In this document: positions 1 through 13,044 of the stretch, in pieces
How the letters are laid out: every line of letters begins with the position of its first letter
Position numbering within the stretch: the stretch's first letter is position 1
Assembly (NCBI GenBank): GCA_025716855.1
Contig: JAIXMQ010000005.1
Location: 248,001 to 312,000, forward strand
Source: Pilaira anomala
Lineage: Eukaryota > Mucoromycota > Mucoromycetes > Mucorales > Mucoraceae
DNA length: 64,000 nt
Direction of reading: 5' to 3'
Translations under genes and position numbers: made by a program
The notes under the pieces: generated by a model
What the model was told of the DNA's origin: nothing
What the model saw: only the letters and a program-made list of their open reading frames with translations
Databases searched by the model: none

Positions 1-247
1 CATTGGCTTCCGTAATCTTTCCTTCCAACTCCAACTTGTTGGCCTTACGAAGTTCAAAATCAACTCCGGTTTCGGCACAGGTCTTGGCTGTCCATTCTGC
101 ATATTTCATAGCGGCAGGATCTTCGTTGGCAAGGAAACCAACTAACTTGGGTCGAATATTACGTTCCTTAATATCTTCCTTGATTTGAGTTCTAACAAGT
201 TATATCAAAACCTTTTAGTTTTTCCTTTTTCCAAAAGTTTATCAATT

Positions 248-278
<31 letters not shown>

Positions 279-335
279 GGTACTTTACCTGAAAGAAGCA
301 GAGACCTTTGAAGCAAGAATAGTTTTGCAAGACAT
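1..335 (-). CDS. MTD1: methylenetetrahydrofolate dehydrogenase (NAD+), MTD1-type, 5' part only
   Basis: Partial gene running off the left edge; only the N-terminal 79 or so residues are present. Exon 1 is 289-335 (starts MSCKTILASKVSASF) and exon 2 is 191 to beyond 1. They are joined by a GT-AG intron containing a run of 29 T. Splicing gives ...RTQIKEDIKERN then KLVGFLANEDPAAMKYAEWT. That block matches the substrate-binding N-terminal domain of cytosolic NAD-dependent 5,10-methylene-THF dehydrogenases (yeast Mtd1), including the LVGFLAN.DPAA.KYA.WT signature and TCAETGVDFELR. The family oxidises methylene-THF to methenyl-THF in one-carbon metabolism for purine synthesis. The Rossmann domain lies outside the window, so NAD versus NADP preference is inferred from resemblance to Mtd1 only. 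Confidence 0.85.
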
Positions 336-532
336 TTTTATTATTATTATTATATAAGGATAAAGTAATAAAGAAAAGAAAAGAAAAAAGAAATGTAGAT
401 GTTCGTGGCTTTTTAAATTAAATGGTGGAAAAAGAAAAAAAAAAGCAGTCTATACAAAATTACCAAACAATACACTTCTTTGTGAGGATCTCCGATTTAT
501 TTATTTATCTAGTGAGTTCCCGACACATCTTT

Positions 533-2465
533 CTATTCTGTTGTCAGTTTACTGTTAGCAGCTTCTCGAGATGTATTGACTAAATTAATAAGTTCTTCAC
601 GTTGATTTAAACGTTTTAATCTTCTCTCGTAACCTCCTTCAAACAGTTCCCATCCAGCTTCATTTTGTGGAACCGATTTTGGAATAATGACAGGGATATT
701 ATCCTCATCTACAGCAGCTATATATATATATATATATATAATAACGTTTAATAAAAAGAATATATATAAAGCATTTATATTTACTAATAGTGAAAAATCC
801 GTCATTTGTGAATTTAGTCTCCCCAGTCAATAAGTTTTCTGCATTATTACAGACAAATATACTTTTTAGCTCAGTTTCTTTTTTTTTATCAGCATATACA
901 ACATTTTTAGTTTACCTGCTTCGACACTAACATAAACTTCCATGGATGAGTTAAAACATCGAGAAACAACAGATCTTATAGTCACAACATCACCCACACC
1001 AGAACTTGTAATAAAATTCAAACTATCGATACTAAATTTAATGTGTGAGTCAATCATAAAATTTTGATGGTGACTCACTCCGCAATAAAAAAAAAAACAT
1101 TTTGGCATGATCTTTTGTCACACCTGTCTTTTTTTTTTCTTTTTTACCCCTTTTCTTATAACTCCCCCCAATCTTTTTTTTTTTTTTTACAGTCCCCCCC
1201 CCCCCATTATTTTAATTTATTTACCTTGCCGTTAATAAATAAGCTTTGACAAGTCTATTTGCACTTGCAATAGCACACGTTTCCATCCAAGCCATAATTT
1301 GTCCACCAAAGGTAATACTTAACGTATTTGCATGCTGTGGCATAACCAACTCAACCACTTCAGCAAACGTATACCCCATTGGTTTTTCTTTACTCTGTTG
1401 TTTCATTCTAGGATCCTGAGAAAACCTTCTGGACTTTTTCCTTTCTAATAACGACAACTCTTGTTCTTCTACTTCCTCTTGCTCCTCTTGATCAGGTGTA
1501 CTTCGTCCACTACGAAAGTATCCCGGATGTCGTTTGATCGGTGCATCCGTATCTGCTTTCTCCCTTAACCCCTGAGACCACTGTCGCATTACTTCTCTTA
1601 TCTTTTGATGGTTGGGTTTCTTATGCTCAAATCTAGCTTGTCGTCGTCTCTCTGCCATCTCAAATCGTTTATTTTCCATGATCGATAATGGTAATAGTTC
1701 CGGTACCGCCACCGTTTGAAGTCCTGCTGATAAAATTCTACCAAGATACGATTTCGCTGAAGGTCGTGGTGATAATGCAACAAATGTAAGATACGCATGT
1801 GCCACAAAAAACTTTTTATCGGATAATGGACTTTCTGCTTCTACTTTTACTCCCACTTCCATTGACGTCGTCCAGGATTTATTGACTGACGCTTGAATTG
1901 TAACCTTGGGGGGGGGGGGAAATATATATGCATCATTAATAAAAATATTCATACGGAGCTTAATATTACAAAAACTTACGATGTCTCCTACTTGTACTGG
2001 ATGTAAAAATGCTACATCATCTACAGATCGAGTTACCTATTGTCATTATGGTTAAGTAAAAGAAAAATAAAATCTCTCTATAAATACTTTACGGAAGGGC
2101 ATACTGCATGTCTTTTAGCTGCTATTCCTGCAGCAATATCAATCCAGCCCAAGATAGTACCAGCATATGCATTACCCTAAAATAAAATACTTGGGTTTTT
2201 TACTTTTTCTATCCTAAATGCTTCTAGCTCTCTCATTCCATTTTTTTTGTTTTTATACCTTTATATTACATTGGGCAGGCGATATTATCTCGGTCATGGT
2301 GATTCTACTAACATGAGCAGCTTTAGCATTAACACGTACATTACCCGCTTCTACATAAGGATCCGGTAACAGTCTTTGAAACACAGGTTGAGTAACAAAG
2401 AGTACGCTTCGTATCCACATAGAACGAACGTGTTCAAAAACATCATCATATAAAGAAGGAGGCAT
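533..2465 (-). CDS. acyl-CoA thioesterase with two hotdog domains (ACOT11/12-like, no START domain)
   Basis: Seven exons read on the minus strand (2259-2465, 2093-2176, 1980-2036, 1225-1904, 916-1073, 785-838, 533-717) sum to 1425 nt, 474 aa. The first hotdog domain includes GNAYAGTILGWIDIAAGIA, VTRSVDDVAFLHPVQVGDIV and SMEVGVKVEAE. The second repeats the pattern: NTLSITFGGQIMAWMETCA, SSGVGDVVTIRS, SSMEVYVSVEA and NLLTGETKFTNDGFFT. This duplicated fold is typical of acyl-CoA hydrolases of the ACOT9-12 group, which cleave acyl-CoA to free acid and CoA. The animal C-terminal START domain is absent. A basic/acidic linker separates the domains. The start at 2465 (MPPSLYDDVFEH) is the best-supported Met. 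An upstream exon at about 2580-2642 can splice in frame, so the N-terminus, and any organelle targeting, is uncertain. Two introns carry C/G homopolymers of about 12. Confidence 0.85.
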
Positions 2466-4613
2466 AATAATAAAAACTGTATAAGAGTAAGAGTGAGAGG
2501 TATAACAAACAAAAATACAAGTTTTTTTTTTTTTTTTTTTTTTTATATATAGTACCATTTTTTTTTTCTTTTTCGAGTTACATATGAAACTGGGAGAATT
2601 CAATAATTTTGATAGGATAATAAATTCTGTATCAGTCATCACACAGTAAAAAAATCATTTCACATGCAATAAATAAAAAAGGAAAAATAAATTAATTGCA
2701 TGAGTTTTACGTATTTTGCAGCATAAAAAGCCATTTTCTCTTTGATTTTATGTATCTCTCTTGATCCAATGAATAATTAAATCACTAATCTTATTTATTT
2801 GTTTTATTAAACTTTTTTTTTAGTATCTATGTACTCATCTATCGGTCAAAGAGAATAAATTCATTAATTGCGTGAGAGTAGCAACTAGTAAGTCAGATGA
2901 ACCATTACACCTCTATATATACGTTAAAAATAAAAATTAGAAATATCAAGAATGTACTATAGGAAAATCCCACAACCGGGAAAAACCGTTTTAAATCCCT
3001 TTAAGAATATGCCCAAGCCTATTTTTTTTTTCTTTCAGCCTAAATGCTTTATCTGAACGACAGAAAAAAAAAAAGAGGGGAGAAAGAAGACCTTATTGCT
3101 GTATATAAAACAGAAGCTTTTACGTATAATCAATAAATATGTTAACCCTATTGTTCGATCAAAATCATGTAGATCTAACTTTTTTTTTTTTTTTTTTTTG
3201 TGGCCTTATATATGTTAAACATGAGTTTTTTTTATTGTTACCAAAAAAAGAAAAAGAATAGACGCGTTCCCATTAGTAAACTCATGATGGTTGCCGAAAA
3301 TTAACTTGTACTAGGTTCCCCACTTTATTTAAAAAAGTGGCCTAATATTTTTTTTTTTTTTTTAAAAAAAAATGCCATTTTTGTTTGAAAGTTTAGTCGC
3401 ATACAACCACACGAAAATTACCACAGATTTTTACAGGATGATAAAGATCATCCCTAGAATTAAGAGTGAGACTTTCTTTTAATTTAAACCAAAACTCTTA
3501 AAAGACTACAGGGAGTAAACAATAACCTACCTCTTTTTTTTTTAAAAACTATTGCCCTCAATATACTCTTTACTAGCAACTATTTTTTTTTGTTTGTTTG
3601 GTTTTTATAAAGGTGCATAATCTATTCTGTAAGATATAGTATAACTGTAGAATTTAAAGCATTATCCCAATAAAATCACTTAAATTTCCTGCATATCTTG
3701 TTCCTAACATTGGTATATAATAGCCACATCTTTGTCATGTACTGTATGTACCTTTTTATTTTCTAATGACAATTGATAATGCAGGTTTTGAAGTGTTAAA
3801 AATGCTTATCTATTTATGATGTGTCATTCAAATTACAATTAAGGCATATAGTAGTAAATGTATAGTTATAGTACATAACCAGCTATTTAATAGGTACATT
3901 TTTTTTTCTGTAACTAGCTATATAGTGTTCAATTACAATATATAGTAAGGATCTTGAATCAGATTATTTTCTGCCAACTATGTATCTTTTAATTTAATTT
4001 GATACTGATATAATTGCTTCTAATAGCTAGTTATTCAATTAATTCATGAATACCGCAGTGGGTTTATATTTGCATTAGTACCTTAGTTTATTATAAATCC
4101 TGAAAGAGAATTTTGTTAATTATTGACAGTAAAGAAAAAGAAAAATGAAGGTTTTTGTATTTGAAGCCCGGTATAATCCAGTAACAACTACCTAAAAAGA
4201 AACAATTCCATTTTTTGTAAGTGATCGACTATCAATCCTATGTAATGTTAATAAAGAGAGCTTTGAGTTCTAGCTATACAAAAATGAAGCTCTAGAGTCA
4301 AATAGAGTGGTCATTTGAAGATTAAATATACGAATTATATTTTTTATTGATTAAAGCAATGCTTCATTGTGCTTACAGCTTTATGCTACAAAGACCTTTT
4401 TTTTTTTTTTTGTATCTCGCTTAAAATAAAAATGACATATTTCGTGTCTCAAAAACGTTTTCTGGGTTTTAATTCTATTGTTTCCCAATATAAATCTTAA
4501 AGTGGTAATGACATAATTTACATAACTTTTTTCCCATTTTCCTTTATTATAAAAAAATAAAAATAAAACTTGTTCTTTTTTAACGTGCAAGTAAAATAAT
4601 ATAAAAAGACATA
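2466..4613. other. gene-poor AT-rich intergenic stretch
   Basis: About 2.1 kb between divergent genes. I see many T and A runs (about 3180-3200, 3350-3372, 4398-4412) and no conserved protein reading frame on either strand. It should hold the promoters of the thioesterase (-) and the coronin (+). A possible extra 5' exon of the thioesterase lies at about 2580-2642. No tRNA or rRNA signal was recognised. Confidence 0.6.
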
Positions 4614-6194
4614 ATGTCCACCGACTCTACAATAAATAAAGAAGACACTCATCTCGAGAATGATGTTAGGTAAAATACTTTTTTTTTTAAAAAAAAAGGG
4701 ATGAATTCACAATCTCGGCGTGATATCTTATAACTCGACTTTATTTTATAGCAAACTCTCACTCGATTCAGATGTCAAGACAAAAGTAAGTTTTATAAAA
4801 GAGTATATGACGCGAAAAATGGATGGTTAACGCCCCTTTTTTTTTTTTTCAAAAAAGAAAACACTTCCTAAATTTGGATCAGCCAATGCAACAGTATACA
4901 AGTATATCACCGGTAAATTTTATCATCCCAGTACACGTTTTGAAGATCTTCATGGTCTTAGTATTAATAAGAGTGGCGATTGTGATTTAATTCAAGTAAA
5001 GTTTTAGGAAATCAAATTACAACAGAATCTCTGATTTTTATTATTATTAGGTAAATACGAAATTCATCGCTGTCCCAATTTCTGGCCCTGGTGGTCGAGT
5101 AGCTATCATCAATGCTGATAAGCCTGGACGTCTTCCTACATTGCTTCCTTGCCTCATGTGTGGATCCGAAGTAACCAACTTTAAATTCGATCCATTCAAC
5201 GATTCTATCTTGGTCACTGGTAAGTAAAAAAAAAAAAAAAAAGAAAAGAAAACTCTATAAAAGTGTATATTCTAATGATTTAACTCATAGTATCCAACGA
5301 TAACAAGATTCGTGTATGGGAGATTCCCGAAGGAGGTATTGAGGAAGATGTTGCAGAGCCAAAATTTACTTTAGAAGGTATTGTTGTGATATTATATGTA
5401 TATGGAACTCAGATAATCCCAAAACAAATATTGATACACACACATATTTTATAATAGCTCGTTCCATGGATAAAATTCATTTACTCGAATTCCATCCTAC
5501 TTCAAAAGATATTTTGTTAACTACCTCCGATGATTTAGGAAAGCCAGCAATTCGTATTTGGAACCTCTCATCAAAGAAAGATGAACTTACATTTTCAGGC
5601 GAAATCAAAGGTGCTATCTTCAGTTCTGCTTGGAGCCCTGATGGTACTCAAATCGCTGTTACAACAAAGGAAAAAAAGATTTATATTTTAGATGCCAGAA
5701 CCGGACAAATCATTTCTCAAGGTCCTTCTCACAACAGTATTAGACCTTCTCGTTTACTCTGGCTTGGTCAAGAAACAAACTTATTGGTGAGCGTTGGCTT
5801 TGGACTGGGTTCTACCCGAGAGGTTTTATTATTGAATAAGGAAGACCTTTCAAAGCCTGTCTCTAAGTGTATCATTGATGTATCTCCTAGTATCATGAGC
5901 GCTTATCTTGATAGAGACTGTCAAATTCTTTTTGTTGCAGGAAGAGGCGATCGTACAATCCACACTTTCCATGTAGAGGTTGAAGCTAAGAAATTAGTTG
6001 CGCTCGCTAAAATTGAATCAGCTTCACTTCAACAAGGATTTGCGTTTTTACCTAAACGCGTTTGCGATATCAAAGATATTGAAATCGACAAGTTTTATAG
6101 ATTAACACCAACAAATATTGAATTGGTTGGTGTACGTGTACCTCGTGCTAGAGTAAGTATAAGGACAATTGTATCGTCAATAAAAGGTAATTAA

Positions 6195-6242
<48 letters not shown>

Positions 6243-6649
6243 CCCGAGTATTTTCAAGATGATATCTTTATACCTACACCAGATGTTGAAAATCCAGCTC
6301 AAGATGCTGATAGCTGGTTTAAGGGTGAAAATAAACAGCTTGAGCTTGTATCGTTACAACCAGAAGGAATGACTGAATGTAAAGTATTTGTTATTGGTTT
6401 CATATCTACTATGTATTTACATTGTTTTTTTTTTTCTCGCTAGTGTCAATTGCTCCTCCTCCTGCTTCTCAAGCACAATCAAAACAAAAGTTTGAAATGG
6501 GTAAAAAGTTTGTTAGTGATGAACAACGTAAAAAAGAGCAAATGGAACGTATGTTTAAGGCAGCTAAGGATCTTCCCGAACCTGAAGTTAAAGCTAAAGC
6601 TACTAATCCAGAAGACGAAGAAGTTGCTGAAGATGAATGGGATGACTAA
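4614..6649 (+). CDS. coronin-7-like WD40 beta-propeller protein with acidic W-containing C-terminus
   Basis: Eight exons (4614-4669, 4752-4785, 4858-4995, 5051-5219, 5291-5377, 5458-6152, 6243-6378, 6444-6649) sum to 1521 nt, 506 aa. The propeller shows coronin signatures: KFGSANATVYKYITGKFYH, FDPFNDSILVTVSNDNKIRVW, LLEFHPTSKDILL, WSPDGTQIAVTTKEKKIYILD and SRLLWLGQETNLLVSVGF. The post-propeller segment EYFQDDIFIPTPDVENPAQD followed by DSWFKGENKQLELVSLQP matches the coronin-7/POD-1 class better than classic coronin-1. Only one propeller is present. Instead of a coiled coil, a short Lys/Glu helix (FVSDEQRKKEQMERMFKAAK) leads to an acidic end, EDEEVAEDEWDD. Acidic tails with a Trp in coronin-7/Pod1 and WASP proteins contact the Arp2/3 complex, so a role in actin or Golgi-to-endosome traffic is inferred. 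One intron has a T44 run. Confidence 0.88.
6197..6240 (+). repeat. poly-T (T44) tract in a coronin intron
   Basis: A pure run of 44 T ends immediately before the AG acceptor of the sixth-to-seventh exon intron, where it acts as an extreme polypyrimidine tract. True length may vary because of polymerase slippage. Confidence 0.9.
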
Positions 6650-7104
6650 AGAAGGTTTTAGTACTACAATCTATAATTCTGTATATAATAAACTTCTAAT
6701 GATTCGACCAAAAATACCTAAACTTTTTTTTTTTGGGAGGGTAATTCGATTTGACTCGACTTACTTGATTTCTCGTACATCATGGCGCAATTTCCTTTAA
6801 TAACCCACCCCACAGTGAGCAAATGTAGTTAGCAGTTCCGAGTTTAATTATTAAGGTTTTAGTTTTTATTTATTTTTTGTTTTACTGAACAGGTATATTT
6901 CCCATCAAATCTTTTGAAATATTCAAAATGGTGTAACACTTTGTTTCTATTTTACTGTTATAAGCTATTAATTTTACGAATGGAAAAGATATATATATAT
7001 ATTGATTCATGTTAGGAGGAAGGTGGAGTTATAACCAATATAAATATATATTGAGAAAGCAATTTTTTGTGTGTGTGTGTGTGTGTATTGAAACGTCAAC
7101 AGAT
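6650..7104. other. convergent intergenic region with (GT)n
   Basis: 3' flanks of the coronin (+) and the HFM1 gene (-), with no reading frame of interest. A (GT)9 microsatellite lies at about 7069-7086, just after the HFM1 stop codon on its own strand. Confidence 0.6.
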
Positions 7105-10100
7105 TTACAAGTTTTTATCATCGTAGATTATATCAACATAATTGTATATCCAATCAGCTAAGCTTGGTGATTGAAAAGACACAGGGCTATTCATGATATA
7201 GTTGTCATTTAAAGCGGTTGCTGTATCGGGTAATAACCAGCTGCTTTCATTGCTAAGCGTAGATGGACTTTGTTCAAAGACCTGTTGAACATATTCACCT
7301 GCCTGTTGCCACATTAGGTCACAAGGGTCTGAGAACGCTCCGATATTATTGACATCAACCATAATAGGGAAATCACTTGGTACTTGATACTGATGATTTG
7401 GCTCTGTGCTTGGAAGCTTAAATTCGAATTTATTGATACTTTCAATATCCTGTTCATCAAATTCTAAGAAGTCCATGAATAAATCGTCATCATTTGATTC
7501 AACGTTATTCTCTTGTGTCTCTATACCATAAGCGGAACATATTAAGTGAAACAAGCACAAAAAATAAAATTGTATATTTTTTTTTAAAAAATACTCACTG
7601 TTGTTGCCAATCAAATTGTTTTTTTCCATAGAGTTAAACGCTATTATTAAAATTCATCAATGTGAACTTTCTTTATTTAGATTTTTTTTTTTTTTTTTAG
7701 CTTCTATATTTTCTTACCATTTGAAGTTTGCTGTGTGTTGTTGAACGGAATGTGATTATTTGAGTGGTGAGAATAATTAAATTCAGACACATTTTCATCC
7801 TGACTTGATGGTTTTAGCTTCTTTTGAAGCAAGGAATCTAAGAGTAAATCGTCCTCATGTACTCTCTTTATTCCTGCTTTGGTTTCAATAGGTGTAGAAT
7901 CAACGTGTAATTTACAGCAGGCATGTGCACACCTATATATTTTTTTTTTGAAAATAATTGGTGTTAGTGTTAAACCAATACATACTACATTTATAATTCC
8001 TTTACGTCTCCTTGTTTTTACACTTGTGCTTGCAGCTGTATGAATATACATAGTTAACGTTAGATGATTTGATCCCAATTTTTGGTTTGTTTACTTACAG
8101 TTCACCGGGATTCTTCTTTTTTCTGTGTTGTTTTTTCTTACTATTGTCACAATTAGTGGGGCTAGTACTTGACAAAGGATCGGGTTGATTAAAAGACTTA
8201 GGGCGGCTTATAGACTTGGAGCGATTTAAAAGATCAGGATGGGTTGAAGGTTTAGAAAGATTTGATGCATGTTTTGGAGCAGACGCAGTACTAGATAAAG
8301 ATAAACTATCTATTTCTTGCCATAGACTAGGGCTAATGTCATAGTCTTCTAATGCATCATCATATACTGATGGTTTATTAGCTCGTGGTTTGACTTCGTT
8401 AGCTTGAGCTGATATTAATGATGAACCAGCTAATGAAATATAGCTCTTTGGGTCTATATTTGGTTTGATTTCTTTTGTAACATCTACACCAACTGGAAAG
8501 AAAAAAAAATCAGTGATTTTTTTCAATTTTGTTTTTCTGATAAATTTTATAGTACCAAAGTCTTCACTTCTTAGATTACAGATAATAGTCATAGCTGAAG
8601 AAGTAACTTCGACTTTTAAATCAAACTTTTGTTGACTTTGATGCAAGTTTGAAATACTATAAGAATGGGCGTTTTTTTTTTTTTTTTAGAAAGTTATATA
8701 AATGTGTATATAAATTCAGTAATACTTGCAGTATACGACGAAAGTCCAACAAGTCCTTATCACTTGTGTCTACCGAGAACTGAGCATAAAAAGCTTTACC
8801 ATATTTTCCTCGATTGACAGCAGCATTAGCCAATCCAATAGTAACATGTAAATTGATAAATTCATTTGAGGTTCGTGCCCGATTGTTCTTTGAACAAGGA
8901 GACTGGTATAATAAAAACTGTTAGTTGATGATTTTTTTTTTTTTAGCCGTTGTAGTTATTCTATTACCTGCTCTACATTTAAAATAAAATGAGGGATTGT
9001 TTCCAAATGTTTTTTGATCTATATGATGTGTCAATTTTTAACAAACAAATTCTTTAAAAAAATTAAATGATATGCATAAACCTTTGTACCAAATGGAGGA
9101 TTTCGATTCAATATCTTATAAAAAAATGTTATATACACTTTGATCACATACGGAACCACATAGTTAAGTATAGTTCCTTACCATTTCAATTCTACCTGGA
9201 TCACAATTTCTTAATTGTTCCATGCTAATCATGTTGGCTTTTGCAAGTGTCTTGGCATGCTGGAGACCAATACCTTCAATTTGTCGAGCAATGTAAGGAG
9301 AGGTAGACCACATCTTTGCTTGTAAGCTTTGATAAAGTTCTACAGCAAACTTTAGCTTGATGGGATTTCTTTCTTGAACACTACAATCGATTATACCTAT
9401 TATTTTACTTTATATGTTAATATCAAATTTTAATGAACAAATATTTTTTTTTCCCTACATTTCGTTATACGACTAATTGTATTTTGAATATTTGAAGCTT
9501 CCATGACCAATAATGTGTTTCCTGCATTATATAAAGAGATATTTGCAAGCACGCACTATGAAAAGATGTAAATTCAATAATATGTACATATCGTGATTTC
9601 CATTATCTCTACCTGTATGAGAATAAATATTTTTTGAGGAATAGTAGATACTTTGTCAATCGGAAATCTGATATCAGGATTATGAGCAAGTGCATTTAAG
9701 AATGGTTTTTCGCCGTTGTTAAATCGTATCATATTCATTTCTTCTTGTGATTCACTTAAAAGAGAAAGCTACATTTTTTTTTAGTTAATCATTAATGGCC
9801 AAATATTTCTACTCGCATTTATCTTACTGTGTCTTTAACTGAGCTAGGATTTCCCGCACTAAGAAGACGAACCATGGTTGGGAACTTGATATAGTATCTG
9901 TCCATTGCCAATCCATAAGCTGTATTTTGTCAATATATTTGCATATCACAATTTTAGTCAATCTTATCCTTACGTGTGGGTTTCAAACTATTATCCGAAG
10001 TTTCTTCGATAAGATTATGCTCTTTTAATAGCTCCAAATCCTTAACACATATTTCTATAAAAAAATGTATAAATATAGAGTTAAACCCACATGAAATTTA

Positions 10101-13044
10101 TTTTACCTTGTAAAATACTATCTGTAGACATGTTTATGCCAGGTTCTAGTCTGTAATGAATAGGATTCTGGGACAAACGGACGTATAAAAACGTCGAACG
10201 TAACCTAAAAAAGAAAAGAATTCATTAATCATCCTTAATAATAATAATAAAAAAATAGATAGATATGAAATATATGTACCAAGTGAGAGCTGTATGTATA
10301 TCTTTAATTGTACCTAAACAAATTTCTGACGTTAAATGCTCAATCAAATTTTCATGAAGTCTAAAATAAAGTTTATGTGTGAGAGTTATGTAAATATATA
10401 TTTATAACGCACACTTATTGTTCTTACTGGCTTTCTATATTAGTAGTTCCTGAAATGAGTGCGTTGTAACGACCTTCCATATTAGAAGTTGTTAATATTA
10501 CTACAGATCCAGATGTGTCTAGCCCAGGTCTACCAGCTCTGCCGATCATTTGTAAAAGATCAATATCCGAATACTCTTTTAAGCCGCCTTCTTGATAACC
10601 TGATTATGCCATATTAGGTCACATAATACATTCATTTTGAAATTCTATTTTACAAACCCTGTGTAGATTTGATTATAACTAAGTGTGCAGGTAGATTAAC
10701 CTAATTGGTATAATTGTTATTTTCAAGATTTTATTTTATGCCGAGCAATACATATACTTACACCAACTGCTAATGTAGATGTTGTGGCTAGATATGTAAT
10801 GTAAATCAGTAACGTAAAGCATAATATTTATGTAAGATGCATACTTATTATTCTAATCTCTCTGTTCAAAAAAAGATTTTCAACCTGAGTACGATCATTT
10901 AAATCTAGACCAGCTATATAAATGTATTATGAGTAAATATTTTAAAGCTCATGATACAACAAACCATGATGAAATGCTATTCCTCTTTCTACAAGCTTGG
11001 ATAGAAGCTTGTTTTTAAATTTATATGATACATTAACTTTTCTTTTATCTTCACTATAAAACTTATCAGAAAATTTTAAGGTTTTTTTTTAATTGTATTA
11101 GTTACCGCAATGAAGGTATTCTTTTCTTATCCATCATTTGTAGTATTGTGTTGCATGACTGTTCAACAGACTTACGGGTAGAACAGAACTAGGCAATGTG
11201 TTTAATGTATGAAAAGTTTTTATTATTATTACTATTTGTTATACTTACAATTAATACCGGTTTTGCATTGCTATGTTTTTCAATCATATCTAAAAGCCTA
11301 TAAACAGATAATTAAAAAAAACATATATATTTAAAAGCGACTTGAATCAATTTATACATACTTCCAATCAAGTTTACGATCAAATAAAAACATGTTTGCT
11401 TCATTTAATGGATAACCATACACAAATCTTTCCAGTTTGATCGGCCGGTACTCTTCCGAAAAAGTGATAGCTAGTGCACATATAGAACATTAAAGAAAAA
11501 TTCTATTTAATTGCAGCTAATAAATATACTTACGTTTTGCTTTAAGCCAAGTTGCAATGTCCTGTACGTTAGGTACTGTTGCAGAGACGGCAATATAGCG
11601 TAAATCATGTCCCATTGTCTACATATATTATGTTTAATTGTCGTCAGAATAGTTTATTTATACACATTGTGTACCTGCATTCGACTGACACAAGCCTCTA
11701 AACAAGCACCGCGTTTCTCATTCAGAATATGAACTTCATCAATCTACAGTTGCAGTAGGTTAGTTATCATATAAAATAATGTAAATGAGTTCAAATTTAC
11801 TAAAAAGAGATTAATAAGCTGCATCAGTTGCTTATTATCAATCCAACGTCGGGTCATGGAGTCCCACTTTTCAGGAGTGGTAATACTAGATAAATTCATA
11901 AAGATGAGGAATAGTTTATCTCCGGAAGATTAAATGTATAATATATTATACAAACATGATTGAAGTTTTACGAATTGACGCTACTGAAACAAAATGTGTA
12001 TCACCTGTAAACTCTTTACCTATATTCACAAACACGCAAATGGTTAAAGTTCATGCCATGAGAATAAAGAGAGCATTTACTTACACTCAATTCCAAAAGG
12101 TCTGAATTTTTCTTCCCAATCTTTCGCCCTTTCGCTACATAAGCTTTTGGTAGGTGCCATATAGATTATTTTGGAATTGTCACCATGGTTTAAAAGTGTA
12201 CGGATGATGGCCAATTCCATCAAAACCGTCTTGCCTGAACCAGTTGGTGCTGTATTACATAAATATTTATAAGAATATTTTTTTTGAAAACCTGATCAAA
12301 TATATTACCGGAAATCACCAAGTTGTTATTCTCATAAAAAGTCTAAAAGAACGAAATTAGTTCAAATTTTTAAAAAAAAATTGCTATACATTACATCGTT
12401 TAAACACTTTGATTGAATCACGTTAAAGACACCAAATTTGAACACAGAGTTATATGGGGAGGCTAAAGAAAGAAAACAAACAAAATGTTTATAAGCTAAA
12501 AATGTGATCAAATAAAGTTCGTGTAAACATACGTATTTCACCTATAGGTCTCAGTTTTGTATTGGCTACTACAGGAAAAGAAACTTTATTTTGCATAAGC
12601 TCTATATAAACATGAATATTCCGTCAAGAAATCAATGCAGTGTAACCCTATAAATGGCTGCAAACTTACCGTCTCTATTATTATCCACACGCCATTGAAA
12701 CTCCTGTAACAAACAAAAAGTTAATAAATGACAGTGAATAACAGGTTTTTTATTAACTTTACCGAGCTTCCGTGAGATGTTTGATGATCCGTTTGCCCAT
12801 AATGATGATTCAATGAAAGATCTTCTAGCGATGCTTCTTCATAAGCTAACCATTCTCCAATATTTGTACTGGTATCTGTTAGTTGTGAATTTTCCATTAG
12901 GATGTTGTTATTTGAACTTGGGCTTTCCATTTTTGGTGAATCTTTCTGCATACGAGTAAAATCATGGGCGCCACTTTTCCTGTTGGAAGTATGTCTCCTA
13001 CTTGGCAAGTTATTTTGTTGAGTTAATGATGTTGTTTTCCACAT
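7105..13044 (-). CDS. HFM1: HFM1/MER3-type meiotic DNA helicase (Ski2-like, with Sec63 region and zinc finger)
   Basis: A multi-exon gene with more than 20 short introns, starting MWKTTSLTQQNN at 13044. Spliced blocks show all superfamily-2 motifs in order. Motif I is APTGSGKTVLMELAIIRTLL (near 12230). Next come IYMAPTKSLCSERAKDW, TPEKWDSMTRRW, motif II IDEVHILNEKRG (near 11735) and motif III YIAVSATVPN (near 11590). They are followed by PVLIFCSTRKSVEQSC, ERGIAFHHG and motif VI LLQMIGRAGRPGLDTSG (near 10530). A Sec63-like region follows, then a poorly conserved Ser-rich tail. Near 7906-8035 a CxHxC...CxHxCC finger (CKHKCKNKETCAHACCKLH) matches the knuckle of animal HFM1 C-termini. Mer3/HFM1 is a 3'-5' ZMM helicase that stabilises crossover intermediates in meiosis. 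The frame is open at every motif I checked, so the gene appears functional. Exon boundaries in the middle of the gene were not all resolved. Confidence 0.88.

Noticed and set aside
1064..1249. Plus-strand Phe/Pro-rich frame
   Set aside because: Antisense of a thioesterase intron made of T and C runs.
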